64,000 nucleotides of DNA from Clostridia bacterium (GTDB lineage Bacteria; Bacillota; Clostridia; Christensenellales; Aristaeellaceae), in NCBI GenBank assembly GCA_017508975.1, contig JAFWQU010000006.1, positions 1-64,000 of the forward strand. Reading direction: 5' to 3'. The translations under genes and the position numbers were made by a program. Below are positions 59,283-64,000 of this stretch, in pieces. How positions within the stretch are numbered: the first letter of the stretch is position 1; each line of letters opens with the position of its first letter. Below the pieces are notes generated by a model. That model had not been told where the DNA came from. It saw only the letters and a program-made list of their open reading frames with translations, and did not search any database.

Positions 59283-60826
59283 TACTCGACAATGAACCGG
59301 AAACCGTGAGCCAGGGCGAACTCCTCGGCCTTGGAACCCTCGGCGCCGCAGATGGTGACCCATTTGCAGTTGAGGAAGGCGGAATCGTCAATCTCCGTGA
59401 CGCTCGCGGGGATATGTGCCGTGTGTACGCCGGTGCCCGCAAACGCCTGAGCGCCGATGGAATGGCAGCTTGTGGGGATGACCACCGTGGAAGCGGCGAC
59501 CCCGGCGAAGGCTTCCGACTCCAGTGTCTCCAGGTCGTCCGGGAGGAGCAGGGTGCCGGTTTCCGGGAGGCTGGGCTCGGCGGATACCCGGAAGACTCCT
59601 GCACCCGGATCAGGGTTGTATGTGAATGTCAGATGAAGAGGCGTATTCTCATCGTCCGTCCAGTTTACAACCCACTGCTGTGCCAGTGCGTAAAGATAGA
59701 ATTCTATGGTGAAATCAGAGGCATCAGCAGAGTATCCGTCGCCGAAATCAAGGCGGTCATATAAGGCAATCTCGAACTCCGGATGACACTGGTTCAGCTC
59801 CGCCTGGATCAGGTCCGTGTAGGTACCGGTGTTATCGTCATCGTCCATCCAGTGATCTGCGATTGGCCATCCTTCTTCATGAAGCCGCAGGATGGCGCTG
59901 TAGGCCATGGACGTGCAGGCATGGTTGGCACTGTAATTCTCATGGATGTCGTGGCCGTACTTGCTGTCCTGGATGAAGTCGTCGCTGATTGCGAAGTAAT
60001 GATGACCTTCGAAACCGGTGACCGCATTCGTGCTGTCATCGAACGGATCGTCCCAGGTGACATCCACATGAGTCCAGTTGCCGTCGAAACATACCAGATT
60101 CCAAGCGTGATTCATGGCGGGGCAACTGAGACGTTCCGCTGAAATACCTGCCTTATTCAGCAAAAGCAGATAGGCTTTTGAATAACTGTCGCACACACCG
60201 GTACCTCTGTACAGCACACCGTCCGGGCCGTAGTTTGAGTATGTGCCGTCGTAGTATGCGTGATGGGTCAGCCAGTCGTGAATATTCAGCGCAGTTTGCC
60301 AGTCGTCGCCTGCCACCCTGCACTCATTGACGATGCCGGCCAGTTTGTCGTCCAGAGAGGGGTGCGACGCGTCCGGCTCCAGCGTAAACGTGCAGGAGGC
60401 GGAGCGGTCGTCGCCGGAACCGTCTTTGTTCGTACAAAAGAGGGCTAACCTGTATTCTGCCGGCATCACCAGAGAAGGAAGGGTAATGGTTGTGCTTTGA
60501 ATATCCCGGAAGGAATATATCAGTCTGTTCTCGCTGCCAAGTGCTTCGACATAGAGCTGTGCCATATAGGAATAATCGTCCAGAATCCCATCCTTCAAGG
60601 GCACAATCTCAACTACGCCCTGGGTGTCGTAGGACGGCGCTGTTGTTATATCCAGACGGAAGTCCATGACCAAGTAAGACCTGAGCATATGCTGCCGCTT
60701 CCAATCGAGTTGCTCCAGGCGTAGGTCTTCTGCCCGGTAAGGGTTTGTGGGATACCGATCCGCATACGCGGAAACCGCGAACAGGAGCGCGAACAGGACG
60801 ACGAGGGCAAACAGAATCTTCTTCAT
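59282..60826 (-). CDS. secreted transglutaminase-like protein with leucine-rich-repeat C-terminus
   Basis: About 514 residues from the ATG of MKKILFALV; an ATG three codons earlier has the GGAAGG site too close. A signal peptide (to SAYA) is followed by a beta domain, then a transglutaminase-like core with the catalytic triad: Cys in GTGVCDSYSKAYLLLL, His in CPAMNHAWNLV and Asp in VDVTWDDPF. The C-terminal 100 residues (LLLPDDLETLESEAFAG, VVIPTSCHSIGAQAFAG) are BspA-type leucine-rich repeats. Probably exported; it may process or crosslink surface proteins or peptides. Monocistronic. It has lower GC than its neighbours. Confidence 0.87.
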   Translation of the reverse strand: MKKILFALVVLFALLFAVSAYADRYPTNPYRAEDLRLEQLDWKRQHMLRSYLVMDFRLDITTAPSYDTQGVVEIVPLKDGILDDYSYMAQLYVEALGSENRLIYSFRDIQSTTITLPSLVMPAEYRLALFCTNKDGSGDDRSASCTFTLEPDASHPSLDDKLAGIVNECRVAGDDWQTALNIHDWLTHHAYYDGTYSNYGPDGVLYRGTGVCDSYSKAYLLLLNKAGISAERLSCPAMNHAWNLVCFDGNWTHVDVTWDDPFDDSTNAVTGFEGHHYFAISDDFIQDSKYGHDIHENYSANHACTSMAYSAILRLHEEGWPIADHWMDDDDNTGTYTDLIQAELNQCHPEFEIALYDRLDFGDGYSADASDFTIEFYLYALAQQWVVNWTDDENTPLHLTFTYNPDPGAGVFRVSAEPSLPETGTLLLPDDLETLESEAFAGVAASTVVIPTSCHSIGAQAFAGTGVHTAHIPASVTEIDDSAFLNCKWVTICGAEGSKAEEFALAHGFRFIVE

Positions 60827-60914
60827 GAAAACCATCCTTCCAGAAGCGGATAGGGAATAACTGTTTATGGAATCATACCATAAGAGGAGATCGATTTCAA
60901 GCGCGGGATCGGAT

Positions 60915-60945
60915 TAAAAGCGCGCCCCGAAGGACGCGCATTTTG
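60915..60945 (-). terminator. terminator of guaB
   Basis: Minus-strand stem GCGCGTCC / GGGCGCGC with loop TTCG, followed by TTTTAATCC, 10 bases after the guaB stop. Confidence 0.85.
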
Positions 60946-60955
60946 ATGAACTGAT

Positions 60956-62464
60956 TTATCGGCTCGGGTTGGAGGTGGAGCGCAGGGTGACGTCGTGGTA
61001 GCCGCCCTCGACGATGGAGGTAGCGGAGACCAGGGTCAGGCGGGCCTTGTCCCGCAGGTCTTGCAGGTTGGTCACGCCGACGTTGCACATGGTGGACTTG
61101 ACCTTGTAGAGGCTGATCTCCACATTGTCGTGCAGCGGGCCGGCGTAGACGACGTAGCTGTCGACGCCCTCCTCGAAGGAAAGCTTCCCGGCGCCGCCCA
61201 GATCGTAGCGCTGCCAGTTGCGGGCGCGGTTGGAACCCTCGCCCCAGTATTCCTTCATGTAGACGCCGTTGACCATGACCTTGGCGGAGGGGCTCTCGTC
61301 GAAGCGGGCGAAGTAGCGGCCCATCATCAGGAAGTCCGCGCCCATGGCCAGGGCGAGGGTCATGTGGTAGTCGTGCACGATGCCGCCGTCGGAGCAGATC
61401 GGGACGTAGATGCCGGTCTCGCGGAAATAGTCGTCCCGGGCCTGGGCGACCTCGATCAGCGCGGTGGCCTGGCCGCGGCCGATGCCCTTGGTCTCGCGGG
61501 TGATGCAGATGGAGCCGCCGCCGATGCCGACCTTGACGAAGTCCGCGCCTGCCCGGGCCAGGAACAGGAAGCCGTCCCGGTCCACGACGTTGCCCGCGCC
61601 GATCTTGACCCGGTCGCCGTACTGCTCGCGCACCCAGCTGAGGCACTTGGCCTGCCAGCAGGTGTAGCCCTCGGAGGAGTCGATGCACAGGACGTCCGCG
61701 CCGGCCTTGATCAGCGCGGGAATCCGCTCGTGGTAGTCCCGGGTGTTGATGCCCGCGCCTACCAGATAGCGCTTCTCCTCGTCCAGGAGCTCCAGCGGGT
61801 TCTCCTTGTGGGAGGAGTAGTCCTTGCGGAAGACGAAGTACATCAGGTTGCCCGCGGCGTCCACGATGGGCAGCGAGTTGAGCTTATGGTCCCAGATGAT
61901 GTCGTTGGCCTCCCGCAGAGAGGTCTCGGCGGGGGCGGTGACCAGCTTTTCCAGGGGCGTCATGAACTCCCGCACCGGGGTGGCGGGGTTCATGCGGCTG
62001 ACCCGGTAGTCGCGGCTGGTGACGATGCCCAGCAGCTTGCCCGTGGCGGTGCCGTCCGCGGTGATGGCCACGGTGGAGAAGCCGTTCTTCGCCTTCAGGT
62101 CCAGCACGTCCTGCAGGGTGTTGTCCGGCGTCAGGTTGGAGGCGGAGACCACGAAGCCCGCCTTGTAGCCCTTCACGCGGGCGACCATGGCGGCCTCGCT
62201 CTCGATGGTCTGTGCGCCGTAGATGAAGGACAGGCCGCCCTCCTTCGCCAGGGCGATGGCCAGCTTGTCGTCGGAGACCGACTGCATGATGGCGCTCACC
62301 AGGGGGATGTTCAGCGAGATGGCAGGCTCCTCCTGCCCTTTGCGGTACTTGGTCAGCGCGGTGCGCAGCGTGACGTTCTGCGGCACACAGTCCTCCCCCG
62401 TGTAGCCGGGGATCAGCAGATACTCACTGAAGGTGTGGCTGGGTTCCGGGTAATAGTAGGCCAT
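60956..62464 (-). CDS. guaB: IMP dehydrogenase
   Basis: 502 residues. Oxidises IMP to XMP with NAD, the committed step to GMP. TIM barrel with two CBS domains inserted at about 95-235 ([22 protein letters not shown]). The catalytic Cys loop reads [19 protein letters not shown]. The flap region has [12 protein letters not shown] rather than the more common R-Y motif, so it is the divergent IMPDH type found in some Clostridia and Bacteroidetes. ATG 62464 follows GGGAGGAGGAGTCGCC. A palindromic site in the promoter suggests specific regulation. Confidence 0.93.
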   Translation of the reverse strand: MAYYYPEPSHTFSEYLLIPGYTGEDCVPQNVTLRTALTKYRKGQEEPAISLNIPLVSAIMQSVSDDKLAIALAKEGGLSFIYGAQTIESEAAMVARVKGYKAGFVVSASNLTPDNTLQDVLDLKAKNGFSTVAITADGTATGKLLGIVTSRDYRVSRMNPATPVREFMTPLEKLVTAPAETSLREANDIIWDHKLNSLPIVDAAGNLMYFVFRKDYSSHKENPLELLDEEKRYLVGAGINTRDYHERIPALIKAGADVLCIDSSEGYTCWQAKCLSWVREQYGDRVKIGAGNVVDRDGFLFLARAGADFVKVGIGGGSICITRETKGIGRGQATALIEVAQARDDYFRETGIYVPICSDGGIVHDYHMTLALAMGADFLMMGRYFARFDESPSAKVMVNGVYMKEYWGEGSNRARNWQRYDLGGAGKLSFEEGVDSYVVYAGPLHDNVEISLYKVKSTMCNVGVTNLQDLRDKARLTLVSATSIVEGGYHDVTLRSTSNPSR

Positions 62465-62503
62465 GGCGACTCCTCCTCCCGTCCGCGTCCGATGGAATGA
62501 ACC

Positions 62504-62533
62504 ATCTTATCCTATAGGATATGCCTTTGTCAA
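62504..62533 (-). promoter_or_regulatory. guaB promoter with a perfect palindrome in the spacer
   Basis: Minus-strand TTGACA (62528-62533), 18-base spacer, TAAGAT (62504-62509). The 14-base perfect palindrome TATCCTATAGGATA (62508-62521) covers the spacer and one edge of the -10, a good position for a repressor site. The protein that would bind is unknown. Confidence 0.7.
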
Positions 62534-62706
62534 TGGAAGAATTGCCGCCGTTCCGACCGTGCGGGACAAGTTTCGGGGGATTGCAGAGGGGGAACAGGTT
62601 CATTTTATCCATCCAAAGTATCGTTTTTGATATGTACGGCGCTGGAGGGAATTTCTATAATGGTAAGTAATCAGGAGAGACAGTGCATCGCCCGGGAGGT
62701 GAATGC

Positions 62707-63297
62707 GTGAAACGGCAGATCTCTGTCAGCCAATACCGGACGATTGATCTGACTCTTTTCGCGTTCATGACCGTGGTTTTCGAGAGCGTGACGGCGCTGG
62801 CGGGAGCGCGCTGGTTTCCGAAGGAGGCCTGGGAGGTCTCCGTCACGGGCGCGCTGTCGGCGGTGGTGCTGGTGCGCTGGGGCTGGCCCGGCGGGCTGAT
62901 CGGCGCGCTGGGCGGCGCGGTGCGGTGCCTGGCGCTGGGCGGATCGCCGCGGCAGCTGCTGGTCTACGCGGTGGGCAATCTCGCCTGCCTGGCACTGCTG
63001 CCGCTGGTGAAGCCGGAGCGCTCGGAGCGCTGGCGGCGGGACACGCTGCGGTGCATGGGCTTCGGCGGGCTGACGCTGCTCCTGCAGCAGACCGGGCGCG
63101 TGCTGATCAGCCTCTGCCTCGGGGCGGGGCTGCCGGAGGCGCTGTGCTTCTACACGACGGATGTGCTATCCATGCTGTTCACGCTGGTGATTCTCTGGAT
63201 CGTCAAGCGGCTGGACGGTGTGCTGGAGAATCAGACGTGCTATCTGGCCCGGATCGGGCGGGAGAGCCGGGAGACAGACGAAGGAGGATTTCGATGA
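62707..63297 (+). CDS. small integral membrane protein (ECF-S-like), unknown function
   Basis: 196 residues from GTG 62707 (GGAGGTGAATGC upstream). Five or six membrane helices; the start RQISVSQYRTIDLTLFAFM and a Gly-rich WGWPGGLIGALGGAV segment recall substrate-binding S components of energy-coupling-factor transporters, but no specific family is claimed. Its stop overlaps the next start as ATGA. The neighbour is a sugar ABC permease, so it may assist uptake, though coupled pairs of this kind are not one I recognise. TATAAT at 62656-62661 is a possible -10. Confidence 0.65.
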   Translation: MKRQISVSQYRTIDLTLFAFMTVVFESVTALAGARWFPKEAWEVSVTGALSAVVLVRWGWPGGLIGALGGAVRCLALGGSPRQLLVYAVGNLACLALLPLVKPERSERWRRDTLRCMGFGGLTLLLQQTGRVLISLCLGAGLPEALCFYTTDVLSMLFTLVILWIVKRLDGVLENQTCYLARIGRESRETDEGGFR

Positions 63298-64000
63298 AGG
63301 GCCGAGCAGACGATTACCTCATCCTCGATGAGGCGACAGGCACCTATCACGAGGACCCGGAACAGGCGGTCCGGGACGATGTGGAGAAGCACTACTGGCT
63401 CCACGTCGGACGCACCATCGTCAAGGACTGGCGGCTCTATTTGATGCTGCTGCCCACGATCCTGGTCTTCCTGTTCTGGCGCTACATGCCCATGTACGAG
63501 CTGCTGGGCGCGTTTAAGGTATCTGACATGGTGAAACCGGTGTCGGACCAGCTGTACGCCGGCTTCTCCTATTTCAGGACCCTGCTGACGGGCTCGGGCT
63601 CGCTGACGACGGAGTTCTGGCGGGCGATGCGCAACACCTTCCTGCTGAGCTTCTACGGACTGCTCTTCGGCTTCCCGATGCCGATCCTGCTGGCGCTGTT
63701 CTTCAACGAGGTCCGCTCCAACATCGCCCGCAGCGTGTACCAGGTGCTGACCTATCTGCCGAAGTTCATGTCCACGGTTGTCATGACCTCGCTGGTCACG
63801 ATGCTGGTCAAGCAGTCGATTACCACGCTGAACACCCAGCCGGGCATCGTCTCCCAGGCGCTGCAGGCGCTGGGACTGATCTCGGCGGACGCGGCCAACG
63901 CGGGCCTTTTGAACAATCCGAACTTCTTCCGCGCGATCTACCAGATCAGCGGCATCTGGGAGACCGCGGGCTACGACTCGATCGTCTTCTTCGCCGCGAT
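63294..64000 (+). CDS. LplB-type ABC sugar transporter permease, truncated by the window end
   Basis: The first 235 residues are present. ATG 63294 overlaps the preceding stop (ATGA) and has GAAGGAGGATTTCG upstream. The N-terminus (about 1-40) is charged and cytosolic, then membrane helices including LYLMLLPTILVFLFWRYMPMY and LLSFYGLLFGFPMPILLALF, the LplB/YtcP-like pattern of oligosaccharide permeases. The EAA loop and the end lie beyond the window. Partner permease and binding protein are expected downstream. Confidence 0.85.
   Translation, partial: MKGRADDYLILDEATGTYHEDPEQAVRDDVEKHYWLHVGRTIVKDWRLYLMLLPTILVFLFWRYMPMYELLGAFKVSDMVKPVSDQLYAGFSYFRTLLTGSGSLTTEFWRAMRNTFLLSFYGLLFGFPMPILLALFFNEVRSNIARSVYQVLTYLPKFMSTVVMTSLVTMLVKQSITTLNTQPGIVSQALQALGLISADAANAGLLNNPNFFRAIYQISGIWETAGYDSIVFFAA

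Overview
This 64 kb window looks chromosomal and comes from a GC-rich member of the Firmicutes (class Clostridia, probably gut or rumen associated; the genus cannot be fixed from sequence alone). The evidence is strong GGAGG-type ribosome binding sites, clostridial-type SerC/SerA, MurG and IMP dehydrogenase proteins, an infC-rpmI-rplT operon, and several large secreted or anchored proteins typical of anaerobic gut Clostridia. I see no prophage, plasmid, rRNA, tRNA or CRISPR array. The left edge may hold the right end of an IS200/IS605-type element.

Layout. 0.2-4.2 kb: a zinc-ribbon protein, a chorismate mutase/shikimate kinase pair, and divergent serC-serA (serine biosynthesis). 4.3-5.7 kb: a compact DUF3791-DUF3990-small helical protein cassette that resembles a toxin-antitoxin or ADP-ribosyltransferase system, then a DUF2200 gene. 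5.8-13.0 kb: an enolase-superfamily dehydratase, a YcaQ-like winged-helix protein, a RelB/YoeB toxin-antitoxin pair, GNAT acetyltransferases (one a tandem fusion), a TfoX-like protein and an alpha/beta hydrolase. 13.1-15.7 kb: murG and infC-rpmI-rplT. 15.7-24.3 kb, minus strand: a SWIM/SNF2 helicase, three small membrane-anchored (two coiled-coil) proteins, a transmembrane Ser/Thr kinase whose outer part carries a dockerin-like pair and PPC-like repeats, and a secreted protein. 24.4-31.0 kb: a secreted protein with about 12 tandem 73-residue repeats, an SPFH/prohibitin protein, and an exported protein with three zinc ribbons. 31.2-40.8 kb: a ten-gene Mrp/Mbh-like cation/proton antiporter cluster with four large antiporter-like subunits and no redox module. 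41.2-47.3 kb: a giant 1660-residue membrane-anchored repeat protein and an ADP-ribosylglycohydrolase. 47.3-58.9 kb: a GH38 alpha-mannosidase and a complete myo-inositol catabolic set (iolE, D, B, G, A, C and an IolJ-type aldolase). 59-64 kb: a secreted transglutaminase/leucine-rich-repeat protein, guaB, a small membrane protein and the start of a LplB-type sugar ABC permease.

The most striking feature outside genes is a family of structured interspersed repeats. About 18 copies of a hairpin module (called repA here) are scattered over the window, often as inverted pairs enclosing one of two other hairpin modules (repB, repC). They sit only between genes, including inside the mrp and iol operons. 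Three longer copies have imperfect terminal inverted repeats, like a miniature transposable element. The two hairpin forms of repA differ by paired changes that keep the stem, which suggests selection on the folded structure.

Limits: domain calls come from reading motifs by eye, not from database searches. Start codons were chosen from ribosome binding sites. Promoters and terminators are inferred from sequence only.
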